Source: Atkinsonella hypoxylon
Taxonomy: Eukaryota; Ascomycota; Sordariomycetes; Hypocreales; Clavicipitaceae
DNA length: 64,000 nt
Assembly: GCA_000729835.1 (NCBI GenBank)
Contig: JFHB01000001.1
Coordinates: forward strand, 639,771 to 703,770
Direction: 5' to 3'
The notes under the pieces were generated by a model. The model did no database searches and was not told where the DNA came from. It was given only the letters and a program-made list of their open reading frames with translations. Numbering within the stretch: the first letter of the stretch is position 1; every line of letters begins with the position of its first letter. Of the stretch, positions 46,489 through 57,607 are shown piece by piece. The position numbers and the translations under genes were made by a program.

Positions 46489-46866
46489 GCGGATACACCA
46501 ATATGAGCCATGTACTCCCATCCCTGGCCGTCATTCATCTCGCACAATGTGCATCGTTATAGTGCAGCATGTGTCTATTATCTGCCCAAGATACCAAGTC
46601 CACCGCCTCACCGCCAGGCAGCAGGGACGCAATCAAGGCGACGCGTACGCCGTACACATTGCCCACAAGCAGACGTAAAGGCAGTAAAGCACATGAAAAA
46701 TATAATTTGACTAGTCTTTGATTACAAGAGCCCGATCCATGCCCCTGCCATGGGTATAACAAAGCACATCGCGTCCAGAATACGCCAGGCTATCCAGATC
46801 CGTAACATTATACAAATAGCATTGGTTCAAAAGACGAAATGATTCTTCGTCTTCCAGTCCAAATCA

Positions 46867-48723
46867 TCATGTAAAGTCGTAAACCATCAAACTCTCGCGT
46901 CCATCGCGAGCTTCCTTAAGGACTACCACCATTTCGTCATCAAAACCAACCCAGTTCTTTCTGTCCTCTGCATCAGATCTGAGCCATGGGCCCTTGGGCT
47001 CGTCAGAATTGCCACTCTCGTCTGAGCTATTGCTAGACGATCTGGGCCGCAGCTCAATACTGCTGCCTCCCACACGGCCTTCCAGCTCCCACACTCGTAT
47101 TTCGTCACCCCGTGTGCTGACGCTAACAGCTTTCCCCCGAGGCGTGATTTCTGCGTCCGAAATGCCCGAGGTATGACCCCAAAGACGGATGCCTGGAGAT
47201 ATGGATAGTGATGAGGCAGTTGATGTGCAAAGATGAAGAACTAGGGTATTATCTGGTAGGGTCGCAAGTAGATAGGGGTGGCTGTAGCATAGTCGCATGG
47301 GACCGTCGTCCTGCCTCTCTTGTGGTCGAGCAGGAGAAAGATATCGTGAGCTGAATGGTGATGAGAGCGGAGACGACGCAATTGACCAGCGGGTTTGCGT
47401 GGGCAACGTATATGCCACTCTCGATGTGACAACATCCAGTTTTCTGGCTCCCGAAGGTTTGATGTCGAGATCCTGGATGCCTATACACCATCCTCCTACA
47501 GCATCAAATGTGTAAGCAATGGAAGCAATCACCGATGCCGCCGTCCGACGCATAGACAGAGCCAAAGGCGGCCGAGTAGTGTGGGACTTGAGGGATGTAA
47601 GAAGCTGCGGCTGAGCGAGGACTGCAGACGCCGCCTGCGTTTCGTCACCGGTTGGCTGTGTCGATGCCCTCGTCTCAACGTTCGGCGTTGGTATCTTTGA
47701 AACCTTTTGCTTTTCCGCAGCAACTTCCGCCATGTCGAATGAGAACAGGGAAATAAATCCCAAACGAGACGCGGTCACAAGATATGGGTATCCGTAAGTG
47801 ATGGCTGCTAGCTCCCCAAAGTACCCTTTCGCATGCCGGTACAAAAGACCGATTTTGGCCTTGTGGATATCCAGCCTCCATACCCCAAATGTACCGTTGC
47901 TGAAGCCTACAGCCGAGTCAAGTAGGCCCATGTTGTTAAGCAGCAAATCATCTACCGCCAGACAGCTCGGTTGAAGAGACTCCTTTTCCGGGGCTAAATC
48001 TGTCTGAGCAATAAGGCGTCGCGTCCTCAAGTCCCAGGCCCGTAAGCCGCATACCCCATCGACCGTTACTGCCAAGCCTTCAACCACCTTCACGAGTGTT
48101 TGCCACTCTGCAGCCGGTGCGTCCTGGTCAACCTCGCGTACTTGAACCTCCTCGACAGCACACCGTCCGCGAGCCCAGTTGTGCCGCAGCTTGTACTGCT
48201 TCTTCCAATCGACGGCGTCTTGGTAAGCGGTGGAGGATGATACCGATACGGACGCCGGCACGGGAGGCAATGAGAACAATTGCGCCTTGGCTGGTCTGTC
48301 AACAAAACCACCTCTTCGACCCCATCCACCATCTGCCCAAATGGATTTGCCAGCCGAATATCGCAGCTTGCTCAAACTTCGAGTAGAGCCAGCGCGAAAG
48401 CCGGGTATCTTATGAGCTCGGGGGAGGATGAATCGAAGATAGTAATGCGGCCGCCAGAGCTGGGAGTCAGAGGTGATGCGGTTGAATCGTCGGGAAACGG
48501 GAGATATCGCGAGCAGGGTCTTCTCGTCGAGGAAGGAAAAGATGCGGATCAGAAGCTCATCGGACAAAGCAGCAAGACAGTCCAGGTTGCGAAATACTCG
48601 TGGCCGTTTTACCAGAAAATCCGAGGATGCATCATGGTGGTGGTGGTGCGCATATTGGATTCCGTGTTTGCCTTGCTCTTCGTCCTCGTCCTCGTACTGC
48701 ACCAGCTTTCGCTTTGCAGCCAT
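46867..48723 (-). CDS. F-box protein with C-terminal WD40-like region
   Basis: Single exon, 618 aa from the ATG at 48723 (MAAKRKLVQYEDEDEE). A His run (about 28-33) precedes an F-box at about 45-90 (LAALSDELLIRIFSFLDEKTL, then VSRRFNRITSDSQLWRPHY). The remainder has weak, irregular beta-propeller signals such as GLRAWDLRTRRLI, GTFGVWRLDIHKA and DEIRVWELEGRV. By family it should be the substrate receptor of an SCF (Skp1-Cullin-F-box) ubiquitin ligase; the target is unknown. A Ser-rich acidic loop near residue 570 may be disordered. The F-box is secure; the propeller is inferred from spaced Trp-Asp/Glu motifs. Confidence 0.88.
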   Translation of the reverse strand: MAAKRKLVQYEDEDEEQGKHGIQYAHHHHHDASSDFLVKRPRVFRNLDCLAALSDELLIRIFSFLDEKTLLAISPVSRRFNRITSDSQLWRPHYYLRFILPRAHKIPGFRAGSTRSLSKLRYSAGKSIWADGGWGRRGGFVDRPAKAQLFSLPPVPASVSVSSSTAYQDAVDWKKQYKLRHNWARGRCAVEEVQVREVDQDAPAAEWQTLVKVVEGLAVTVDGVCGLRAWDLRTRRLIAQTDLAPEKESLQPSCLAVDDLLLNNMGLLDSAVGFSNGTFGVWRLDIHKAKIGLLYRHAKGYFGELAAITYGYPYLVTASRLGFISLFSFDMAEVAAEKQKVSKIPTPNVETRASTQPTGDETQAASAVLAQPQLLTSLKSHTTRPPLALSMRRTAASVIASIAYTFDAVGGWCIGIQDLDIKPSGARKLDVVTSRVAYTLPTQTRWSIASSPLSSPFSSRYLSPARPQERQDDGPMRLCYSHPYLLATLPDNTLVLHLCTSTASSLSISPGIRLWGHTSGISDAEITPRGKAVSVSTRGDEIRVWELEGRVGGSSIELRPRSSSNSSDESGNSDEPKGPWLRSDAEDRKNWVGFDDEMVVVLKEARDGRESLMVYDFT

Positions 48724-50384
48724 TGTCACGACTAAACTGTCTTCAGGCGGATTGATAATAGTCGGATGGCGGACTGCTCAACTGCGAAATAGAAGATAGA
48801 GAGCCCTTTTACGCGAGCGGTCTTGTTTGACTGCACGACCGCAAGGGGAGAAAGTGGGACGGGGAAGGCGGGGCGGACGGGGGAGAAGCTGGAGTGGTGG
48901 TTCTTGCCTCATCCTCATTGCATACGGCGCATTGTGGTTTGGCCCAAACGTACTGGCAAGGCAAGGACAGAGCAGCCATGTCTTGCGGTTGGGATCCTGT
49001 CAGACATGACTAATGCAGATCTCAGGTTCATAACCTCAATTTCTCCTGGCGATGTAACGGCGCCCTTGGGATCACAAAAAGTAATTGGTAATAGCCAAAT
49101 AAATCCAAGGTCTTGACAAATTAATCGAGTCTGAAGACCCACCCGCCCACATGCGTTCTAGCCGCTTTTGCAAGACGTTGCAGCTAAGGCTAGCTCTTTG
49201 TAGCCAGGACCGTCTCTGGGGACTTCTATCATGGTGCAGATTATGATGCAACTAGATGTACAGTAGTTACTCTCTTGCGGCAATGTTTGATTGGCCGACA
49301 CCCCCCTTGTCGGCACGAAAGTGAGCGATGGAGGGTCAGTGCTGGTCAGTACTGGTCAGTGCTCAACGCAGGGGGAGCTTGGGTCGTCCAAGTCGAAGTC
49401 TTATCCGCAATGGCGCCCATTCTCTCTCCTCTCTACTCTCTCCTCTCTCCTCTCCACGGCTCCACGGACACGCCGTGATTGTATGCCATCTCACCACATC
49501 AGATTTGCAACTAGACCTAGACCTGAGAAATTCAGGAGCCGCAGGAACCGAACACACAATCAATTGCTACCATATGTCACGGACCGGATATAGTCTTGCA
49601 AACGGGTAAATCTACGAGCGTGGAGCGGTCGGATTCGATGTGACGCTAAGGATGCGACAAAAGTAATAATTTGGAATATAAGTCTTTGTAGGAGCTATAT
49701 ATTAATATATCTATATAATAGACAGATAATCAAGAATGAACCTAGCTACTTAACGCTTGCTTCTGACGATATACACATATGTTCGGAGTTACGTGTCCGC
49801 GTGTCGCGTGTCGCGTGCCTTGCGTAACAATAAAACTCTAGACGCACTGTAGAGGCAACACTGCAAAGCGGTATGTATGACCACTTCGGTTTCTGTGGAT
49901 ATTTCTACCAATGGCCATCAATGGATCATAGCGCTCGACAATTCCTTCATCAACACAATTCCGAACAAATTGTGCCCAATACGGCAAACTTACGCCCCTA
50001 GCAACATCCTACATGTCACATACTGTCTGAGAGACGCAGCTAAATTAAGAATACTTGCATTTATTCCGTCTTCATCTCCTTCTCGCCAGGAGCATGCCAA
50101 CACTGCGCCATCAGAGGTCTCGTTTTGTTGAGCTTCAACCAGACAGTGAATGGAAGCATTAATTTGCGACAATTGCACGAGGAATGGCCTAGTAGCGTGC
50201 ATATATAAATGTGTCACTGACACTGTCATTACTTGTCCGATGGAGGCCGCTCCATTTGGGCTTCTATAAGACTGATATCTACTTTACGCGATCTAGATGT
50301 GCACTACAACCCGTAGCCCTATACTCCGTAGCCATGATATATCAACCCCTGACAAAGCGCCATCACAATAAAGCAGAGTCTAGT
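48724..50384. other. Intergenic, no supported gene
   Basis: About 1.7 kb. It shows a TGGTCAGT repeat near 49334-49365, a CT-rich patch at 49420-49460, an AT-rich patch at 49660-49740 and a GTGTCGC triplet near 49796-49818. A TACTCCGTA motif is at 50322-50330. No gene was seen. Confidence 0.45.
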
Positions 50385-51499
50385 CTATAATCCTATACGC
50401 CCAAACAAATCATCATATACCTGACCGACCCAACCTGGGGCCAGTCCGCCTCTGGCCACAATCCCAAGCCCACCGACCGCCCACAACGCCGCAACACCAA
50501 CCGCCACTCCATGAACGCCCAACCACTTCCGTCTCCTCGCCCTCTTGGTCTTTCTATCAACGGCAACACTCTCCTTGCCTCTCCAACCCGTCGTGCTGGG
50601 CGCCAGGCCAAACCACCTGGCCATCCCCCAAACCATGTGCCCGCTCGCCGTCGCCAAAAGCCCTAGATACGCCGCCCACGACGCAAGCGGGTGTCTCGCA
50701 AACCCGTGCGCAACGTAGGCCAACCCAATGTTCGAACTATCCCCTTCCACAAGCAGAGGCAGCACCCGGTTCACAAACACATGTGCACCGAAGCACACCG
50801 TGAATGCATACCCCGAGACAGAAATCCAGCTCACAGGGGGCCACAGTCGGACCGATCTCCCACTCCCTTTGCCCGATAACGAATCCCGCATCTGGTGCAG
50901 CGCGTGCATGCCCGGTGTGCTGCCGCCGTAGCGCTTCATGTTCTGCCATCGCCGGACGAGACGCACTGCCATGCCGCTTGCCACATGGGCTAACACAGGG
51001 AGGACCACGAGGACAGGCTCCGTAAGGCTTGTCTGGTAGATTTCGCGCATCATGAGTAGGGACGCTTCTGAGCCGGAGACGGTGCGTGTTAGGGCCGGGA
51101 TGATGGACACGTTGGCTAGATGCAGGGCTGTGAAGATCGTGATTGCGTAGGAGGAGTATTTTTGTAGACGGGTCACTGCGCAGCTCGTCAGCCTTTCTTG
51201 CATATTGCGAAGGGCCCGGTAGAACAGGATGTACACCAACGGTAAAAGATGGCGCTGCGGCCCCCGTGCGTGCCTAGGCCTGGCGCAGCTGTAGTGCCGC
51301 GGTTTGGCGCGCTGCGCTTTGCGGATCCCACGTCGCTGTCTTGCAGTTTCTCATTGTTATCGGCGTCTGGCGGGAATATGTTCTTGTCGGATGTGGATGG
51401 TGAGGGGCTGTCCATCGGTGACGGGTCGAGCTGGAGGAGGGAAACGAGCGTTGCCTGCGAGTCTTTGTGGTTGAGACTCTGCCCATTTGGTGTGTCCAT
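50385..51499 (-). CDS. MCP1: MCP1-like mitochondrial membrane protein
   Basis: Predicted 349 aa from exons 51241-51499 and 50385-51175; the intron has donor GTTGGT and branch CTGAC. Splicing gives GRSAIFYLTRLQKYSSYA, the conserved entry to the first DUF1691/MCP1 repeat. About five hydrophobic helices follow (for example AITIFTALHLANVSIIPAL and AVGVAALWAVGGLGIVA), arranged as two related halves. The N-terminal 80 residues are polar and Ser/Pro-rich. By family MCP1 is an outer-membrane protein that recruits Vps13 and supports lipid transfer between mitochondria and vacuole or ER. The gene is divergent from the C2H2 gene with a 419-base shared upstream region. A model starting inside exon 2 would miss the first part. 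Confidence 0.88.
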
Positions 51500-51918
51500 T
51501 ATGAGGCCATGCAGCTGTCCTTGCAAAGGGGAAGGAGCGAAGACAAGGCGTGAGGTTGGAGGACCTGTGATGTAATGAGCGTTGCGCGTAAGATGCGCCG
51601 TGGTGTACGAAGGAGAAGATGAGACTTTTGGGACCAGAACGCGTCTGGTATGTCACGTTAATTTGAGGCTCCGTTAGTGGACCAGCCAGCCCAGCGTGGG
51701 GCCAGAACCCACCCTGCGTCTAAACACTTGATGAAATCTCGCAGTTTTCTGCTTCGGCCCCAGACACCAATCTCGACAACCTTCACATGACGATAGTGGT
51801 GCCCACCTGTCCCATTGCTGCGTCCAAATCTCTTCCCCGAAAGTGCGATAGCCGGATAATCAAGATGCCACCAGTACGTTTCCCACCCAGTCCAGCCCAC
51901 CACTCCAAAAAAGTAACC
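51500..51918. other. Divergent promoter region
   Basis: This is the shared upstream region of the MCP1-like and C2H2 genes. The plus-strand frame is open upstream of 51919, with ATGs at 51787 and 51865, so the C2H2 start is uncertain. Confidence 0.45.
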
Positions 51919-52428
51919 ATGTCGCAGCGCCATCAAACACTGCCCCCGGCGCAAACCTCGTCCGCCCGCGAGGCCCAAAAGTCGTTCTACTGTAACCTAT
52001 GCTCGAAAGGATACTCACGCATGAACGATTACGAAGCTCACCTCTCGTCCTACGACCACAGCCATAAGCAGCGTCTAAAGGACATGAAGGCCATGGTGCG
52101 AGACCCCAACGCAGGGGCGAGGGCGCGGAAGGCAGAGGCCAAGGCCGATGGCATCGTGAGCATAAAATTGCCCGGGCAAGAAGATACCAAGACTGCTGGC
52201 GCGGGCTTCAAGAAGGGGGGGTTTAAGAAGAGTGGCTTTAAGAGTGCCTTTGGGAATGCGTCTGAGGTTGTGGACAAGGCCGCTGGGAGCACGGGCCCGA
52301 CGTCAACGCAACCTGATCACGCTGGCGATGGTGCCACAAAGCTTGCCGTTGTTAGGGAGACACTTGTGGAGAGTGATACAGAGGACGAAGGATATGAGCT
52401 TTATGATCCTCGATTTCCGACAGACTGA
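51919..52428 (+). CDS. Single C2H2 (U1-type) zinc-finger protein
   Basis: 169 aa from the ATG at 51919 (ACCATGT context). One finger, FYCNLCSKGYSRMNDYEAHL followed by SSYDHSHKQRLKDMKAM, has the CX2C...HX5H spacing of U1-type fingers that bind RNA or act in spliceosome-linked proteins. A Lys/Gly-rich repeat (GFKKGGFKKSGFK) and an acidic tail SDTEDEGYELYDPRFP follow. The tail resembles conserved ends of small splicing-associated fungal proteins. Two in-frame upstream ATGs could lengthen it by up to 44 residues. Function is inferred only from the finger type. Confidence 0.75.
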   Translation: MSQRHQTLPPAQTSSAREAQKSFYCNLCSKGYSRMNDYEAHLSSYDHSHKQRLKDMKAMVRDPNAGARARKAEAKADGIVSIKLPGQEDTKTAGAGFKKGGFKKSGFKSAFGNASEVVDKAAGSTGPTSTQPDHAGDGATKLAVVRETLVESDTEDEGYELYDPRFPTD

Positions 52429-52770
52429 AGTGTTGACCCGGACACGACCCACAACATCTACGATGGATAATGGATAATGGATAATGGATTCCAGACGATA
52501 TGACCTTGTCGATCCTTTGGGCCACGTCGACACAGCCACTCGATTCAAGAATAAGGCAAAAAGACAGTGCACTGCTTCGTCATTGAGTAGAGACCAATGT
52601 TCTATTCTTTACTACAATGTCAATCGTCAAGCGTCATCTCCTTTTAGCCATTCTCAACGCTCCGACGCCTTTAAATCAGGTATAGAATCACATGTCGCTA
52701 TGAGAAACTCCTCTTCCGATCGTTGCCCAATCTATGTCTCTCGAATCACATATACGCCATGGCAAGACAA
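52429..52770. other. Short intergenic between convergent genes
   Basis: It contains a short TGGATAA triplet near 52462-52485. Nothing else was seen. Confidence 0.5.
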
Positions 52771-55700
52771 TTAAGACAAAGGACTGGGTTGCTTCACTTG
52801 TGGAGATACATGCTGTACCTGTGGCTGGTGTTGTGGTTGTTGCTGCTGCTGCATCCATCGATAAGAATCGATATGCGACAAGTCTTCCTCCAAAAGGCCC
52901 ATCATATTTCGGTTGCCAGAGAACCAATCTGCGATTTGCGCAGCTTGGCCGCTCAGGGCTGCAGGATCCGTCGCAGCGTTATCTCCGTTGGCCATGGTCT
53001 GGTCTTCTGTAGGCATAAAGCCCAACTGGCTAAGGTACATGTCAAACTCGTCACCGATAGGTGTCATGGTATGATCCTGTCGCTGTTGAGATTTGGCCTC
53101 GACGTAAAGACCGGCCACATCGCACATGACCTGGCACAAACGATAGAGCTTGTCAATCGTCTCAGACATGTCGCGTGCCTCGTCGAGAGAGTCGACGAAC
53201 TCTTGGAGCAGTCTCAGATCGTCCAGAGACGCTGTTTCGATGACGTAGCAGAAAAGGACGAAAAATGGAGCAAAAGGCGTCAGGAGCAGATTCCTAACGG
53301 GCACCAGTCAGTGCTTACTCCAGACACGTATACCAGAGATTGGGAAAAATGAACGAGGGAGCGAGAACTTGCCAGTGAATATAGATTGATCTAAAGTATC
53401 CCCCTATCGTTGATCGCTTGGTGCACTCTTGGTGAACCCTCATTGCCTTGCGAGCTGTTTTCAGACACTCGTCACAAAACCGTGTGACAGAGCCCTGCGG
53501 CGCTGGAATCACTTGATATACTAGCGTCAAGGTGACTTGAAACTGGACTTCATCTCCACGCAAAAAAAGATCAACGAGATCAGAGGAGTTTACGGCTTTG
53601 AGATACTGACCCGTTTCCTCGCGCGCTATATCGGATTCAGCCTCGAACTTCCGGCACTCGCCTGCCAATGCCCTTGCCCTTTCGATCAGTTCTGCTTGCG
53701 GGCTCTTCAAGGCGCTAGGGCTATACAGTTGCTCGTAAATGCGGCTTTGAAGGTAGCTCATTTTGACCCAAAGCGTGGGGATCGTTGATGACTCAAGCTG
53801 TCCTAACCCGTCGAACTCAAACACTCGGGGGATGTCAATATCACATTCGTGTATGACTGGTGCCCGGCCTAGCCTGAGGCCAAGGCCTTTGTCCAGAGTG
53901 TATACGTGCCAGAACAGGATTCGTTTTAGCTTGGCTGTTTGTGGAGTGTCATGTCGAAGGGACTCAGCTCGATGATAGCCTCCAGTCTGACAGAGTTGGG
54001 CTGCCATACAGGTCAAGTGCCAGGCGACAGAAGGTCGCGAGACGTCCACGGCATATAATGCCTACAGCGCCATTAGCGTTCGAAATGTTTTCGACGTGAT
54101 TGCCGACGATGGCCAGTGGGTAGCAAAGAGAGAAAAAAAAAAAAAGAAAAAAAAAAGAAAAAACCTACACCTAAGAGAAGAGCCTGGACGTTCTCAACTC
54201 TCGTAGCCAGGAAAAGATTCGTATTGGCGAGAGCTGTTTCTAGATTTGCTTGACTTCGTCGCATGTAGGCGTGGTATTCATCCCGTGCTGTGGGGTCTGT
54301 TGCTAAAGAATTTTGCTCCATGAAGAGGTTGTAGAGCATGGCGTTTACGATGATGAAGGTGGCATCGGAAAATTCTTCGGTTGCAAAATATACTCTGCGA
54401 CACAGCGCAGTGAAGTCAGATAATCCCACCAGAGAACACATGATGGTGAATAGCGTCGGCGGCGCAGCTGCCAGAAAATATTAGCAGGTTGATCGACAAG
54501 ACGGCGACAAAGAACAAAGATTGATTGGCACTTGAAGAGTATGCATACCTCTGGCGTGCTTCAGAAGGCTCACGACAGCTTGCATAGGCGGCATGGGTAG
54601 CTTTGAGATACCTCCTGGCGGAACGGGTTGCTGGAGAGGAAATCGGGCCCCATGACTTATTGTTTGACGCTTCTGCATGTCGACCAGCTGGCTCAGAGTT
54701 GATAAGCCAGCAGCCATTTTTGGATTGACTTCCCGTAGTGACGTCCGCCTGACAGCTCTCTCGAGAAACTCGCTCGCAAAGGTAGTGTGAGCCACAAGGG
54801 CAGCGTCGCCACCATATGCAGATTCATCTTCGCTGCTGTCAAAATCCCCGTGAGAGTCCGCTGTCGGTATACTACTACTACCTGTTTGCGGTGTGCTCTC
54901 TACAACGCTACTATCGGATTGAAAGTGGACAGGTGCTGCCGGAGAAGCAAGGGCCTTGAGCATCGCTTCAATACTACCCAGTCGGCTGTCAATCGAATCT
55001 ATTTTCCTCTCACTAACATAAAGCCAAGAAGTGAGCCAGACGTCAGCATCACCAACGAAACAATCTCGCGTCGACTCACGACACGCCAGACTCCCATTGA
55101 CGTACAATGGGAGCTGCATTTCGAAGTCGACAAGACCTCATGTAAAGAGCATGGTAGTGTTGGTGATGGAGGAGTAAACCCAAACGTGCGCCGTCAGTGC
55201 GCACACCGACGAAAGATGTGAAGAGCAAGTACAGTTCGGAGAGTGAGATGAGACGATTTGAGGAAAACAAGTGCAACGGCAGACGAAGCCGAGGGAGGAA
55301 CTCACTATTGGGAGGAAATGAGAACACGTTGCCGAGCTTCTTTCGGGCGCTGGCCTGCCCCCGTGGAAGTGCAAGACCTCTTAGCGGTGCGGCAATTTGA
55401 ACATGGCCAATCTTTATCACAGCGAATCTATGAAGAGCGGCAGCGAGGAGTCTAGGTATTAGCCTTGTGGACCATTGACTGGCGGGTTGGAGAGGTTGGA
55501 GAGGTTGGACAGGCTGGACAGGCTGGACAGGCTGGAGAGGCTGAAGTAGGAGTGGTGTAAGCCGAGAAGAGGGCGGATGCAGCCATGCACAAGCAAGATA
55601 CGCTGTTGAAACTTTGATCCTTGACCGCAAAGACGGCAGGTCAGACGATGAGGGAGCGATGTCGCGCTTCTACGCTTCGAAGAGAAGAAGAGAAAGAAAG

Positions 55701-56208
55701 GTTTGCACTGCACACAGCGGCCCCCAATGTCGGCCACCCTGGGTCGGCGACGTATTATGACGTACGTACCTTTCTTAGACGACATTGATCACACTGAATT
55801 ACGATTTAAAACTAGCTGTTAGCGCATTGTCGCTTCAGACTCCAACAAGACCGCACTACTCCGTAGAGCAATGTCGGAGCATTGTCTTTGAGAAAACAAG
55901 GCTAAAATAAGAAACAAGGGGTCATGGGAAGCAGGAGGACCGGGGCACGAAGCTGCGACTTGACGATGCGGTACCTTGGGAGTATTGAAGTCATAACTGG
56001 GAAGGACAGTAGATGTGCAGGAGACGTAGAACCACACACAGCAGCAGCAGAAACAACAACACCGAGCCCAAGGGTGGTGATACTGATGGAAGCAGGGCAG
56101 AGCGCACACACAACTTACAGCTCGTCGGCCGGTGGGATCGTCGGCGGCCGCGGGTGCAGCAACTCCAACTGTGGGAGAGCGGCCCCAGCCCTGGGCGGAA
56201 TCCGACAT
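52771..56208 (-). CDS. Zn2Cys6 fungal-specific transcription factor
   Basis: Predicted 736 aa from seven exons: 56119-56208, 55770-55793, 55306-55427, 54549-55012, 54169-54467, 53373-54061 and 52771-53293. The zinc cluster is built from exons 1-3 as CDQCRLRK plus IRCDKDWPCSNC: Cys31, 34, 41, 47, 50 and 57 with spacing CX2CX6CX5CX2CX6C. A short coiled coil follows (ERKIDSIDSRLGSIEAML). Then comes the fungal_trans middle-homology region (LYAVDVSRPSVAWHLTCMAA, WHVYTLDKGLGLRLGR). The C-terminus is Gln/His-rich. Introns 1-3 are about 290-340 bases, longer than others here, and intron 2 carries a nonamer array. Intron 6 appears to use a GC donor. It is a nuclear regulator; the target genes are unknown, and no pathway genes adjoin it. 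Confidence 0.88.
53294..53372 (-). other. GC-AG intron in the Zn2Cys6 gene
   Basis: On the minus strand the donor reads TG|GCAAGT and the acceptor CGTTAG, with CTGAC as branch site. This joins IHW to NLLLTPFAPFFVLF in frame, the usual family text. The nearby GT (GTTCTC) would shift frame. Confidence 0.75.
55486..55545 (+). repeat. Nine-base minisatellite in intron 2 of the regulator
   Basis: Units GTTGGAGAG, GTTGGACAG and GCTGGACAG repeat about six to seven times inside the intron that splits the zinc cluster. Confidence 0.85.
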
Positions 56209-57607
56209 GGCCGGCCCTTTGACTTGGTTTCTTTGTCTTGCCTTGCGTCTTGCCTTGCGTCTTGCCTTGCGAGTGGACGCAAATGGCTTGGTGTACAAGG
56301 TAAAAGGCAGATGCAGATGAAAAGGCGAAGGGGGGCAGCAGAAGCTGAAGAACAGGATCAAATCGGCCTGGCCAGTTTCGACTCGTCTTTTTTTCATGTC
56401 TAGCCCTACGCCAAGTGGAACTGTGGTGCAGGGTGAATCGACGAGTTGCCGGTGCGGGCAGTTGCCGCTCATCGGATTTCGAATCTGCTAACTATCTGAT
56501 GCAAAGTCGGGATGGAGGGATTGTGATTGCGACAGTGATTGTGACTCTGACTGGCTATGGATGGGCCTCGAAAATATGGAGTCGATATCGATGCATGCTT
56601 GGAGGTGATTGGGTTCAGAGCCCGAGGCTCCATTAATAATTAACTAACTACCGCCCGTTCATGAACCACGCCTTGACTTGGGGTTCGCGGCAGCCGCGGC
56701 AGCCGCGGCAGCTGTCAGGCAGGCTTGGCGTGGCTCGTGGAAAGCTTGCGTAAGCTCCTTCTTTTTTCTGTTTCAAATGGAGTTAGTTCGTCGCAGCCAA
56801 GGGCGGACTCTTGGATTCTGGCGGTCCGCGTACAAGTTTTGTTGCCATGCTCGGCAAACCTGATGCAAGGTCCGCTAACACTGACGGTCACACAGCTGAT
56901 CTCTGGTCCAGCCCATTTCGTGCCCTGACCCAAACGGGGCATTTCTTGTCTGCATAGCTATTGTGAAAAGGCTGTTGTGTGAATTGATAAAATGCCCCAC
57001 TTGGGCCAAGCACGAACGATAGCCCGACAGGACGATTTATGCATATTGACTAGTTAACTAACTATAGCACGAACTGCCCAAAACGTGGTTTCATGGCTCA
57101 ATGACGTTTCCATTAATTTGCCAACAAGCACGGTATCGGTACCGTGTCCTGAACCCATATCATACGGAGCAAATCTTTTGCTCCCACTTTGTTCCCTTGT
57201 ATCACTACTATCAATGGAATACAACAATGTTTAAGCTCGGGAAATGCTTGGTCGTAGCATGTCACAACGAGATGCATCAGATGTCATTATTCTACTTATG
57301 CAAGGACTAAACAATAACAATATTGATGGACAGTACCTCAGGCTTGGCACCGCGGCGGTATGCAACCCAACTGCCGAACCAGTCGAGTGACTGTGATTGG
57401 CTGGAGGAATCGAACATAGGAGCCGTCAATATTCCGTATGCTTGGCATTAACTCACCATGACCATGGATGGCATTCTCAAGTGTATTCCGCACCGAGGAA
57501 ACAGATCAATGCCCCACCTGCCTCGAAATTATAAGCCTCGACCGCTTCACGCCGGTTTTCACACCAGTTTGAAGTAGATTGTCGTTACTTCATGTTAAGT
57601 AGTCGGC
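56209..57607. other. Intergenic, no supported gene
   Basis: This is the upstream region of the Zn2Cys6 gene. Three copies of a twelve-base unit (TCTTGCCTTGCG) lie at 56236-56271, and a CGGCAGCCG repeat is near 56690-56712. No gene is seen up to the start of the ABC remnant. Confidence 0.45.

Larger units (their letters stand above)
40221..46866. other. 6.6 kb stretch without a supported gene
   Basis: This is the longest gap in the window. It holds a TCTGG array (40366-40389), a 23-base T run (42848-42870), a C run (42950-42966), a GATGA array (43329-43350), a GGA trinucleotide array (44864-44890) and a GACACTC heptamer array (46449-46488). Two TACTCCGTA motifs (42453, 42751) and CCTAGG palindromes (43400-43620, 45050-45062) also occur. 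Many open frames of 60-170 codons exist but are low-complexity or overlap on both strands. The part next to 40.2 kb is probably promoter and leader of the SWIRM gene. Confidence 0.5.

Noticed and set aside
41000..46700. Many open frames of 60-170 codons on both strands
   Set aside because: They are low-complexity, overlap one another on opposite strands, often derive from microsatellites (for example proline runs from the GGA array), and show no family motif or coherent splicing.
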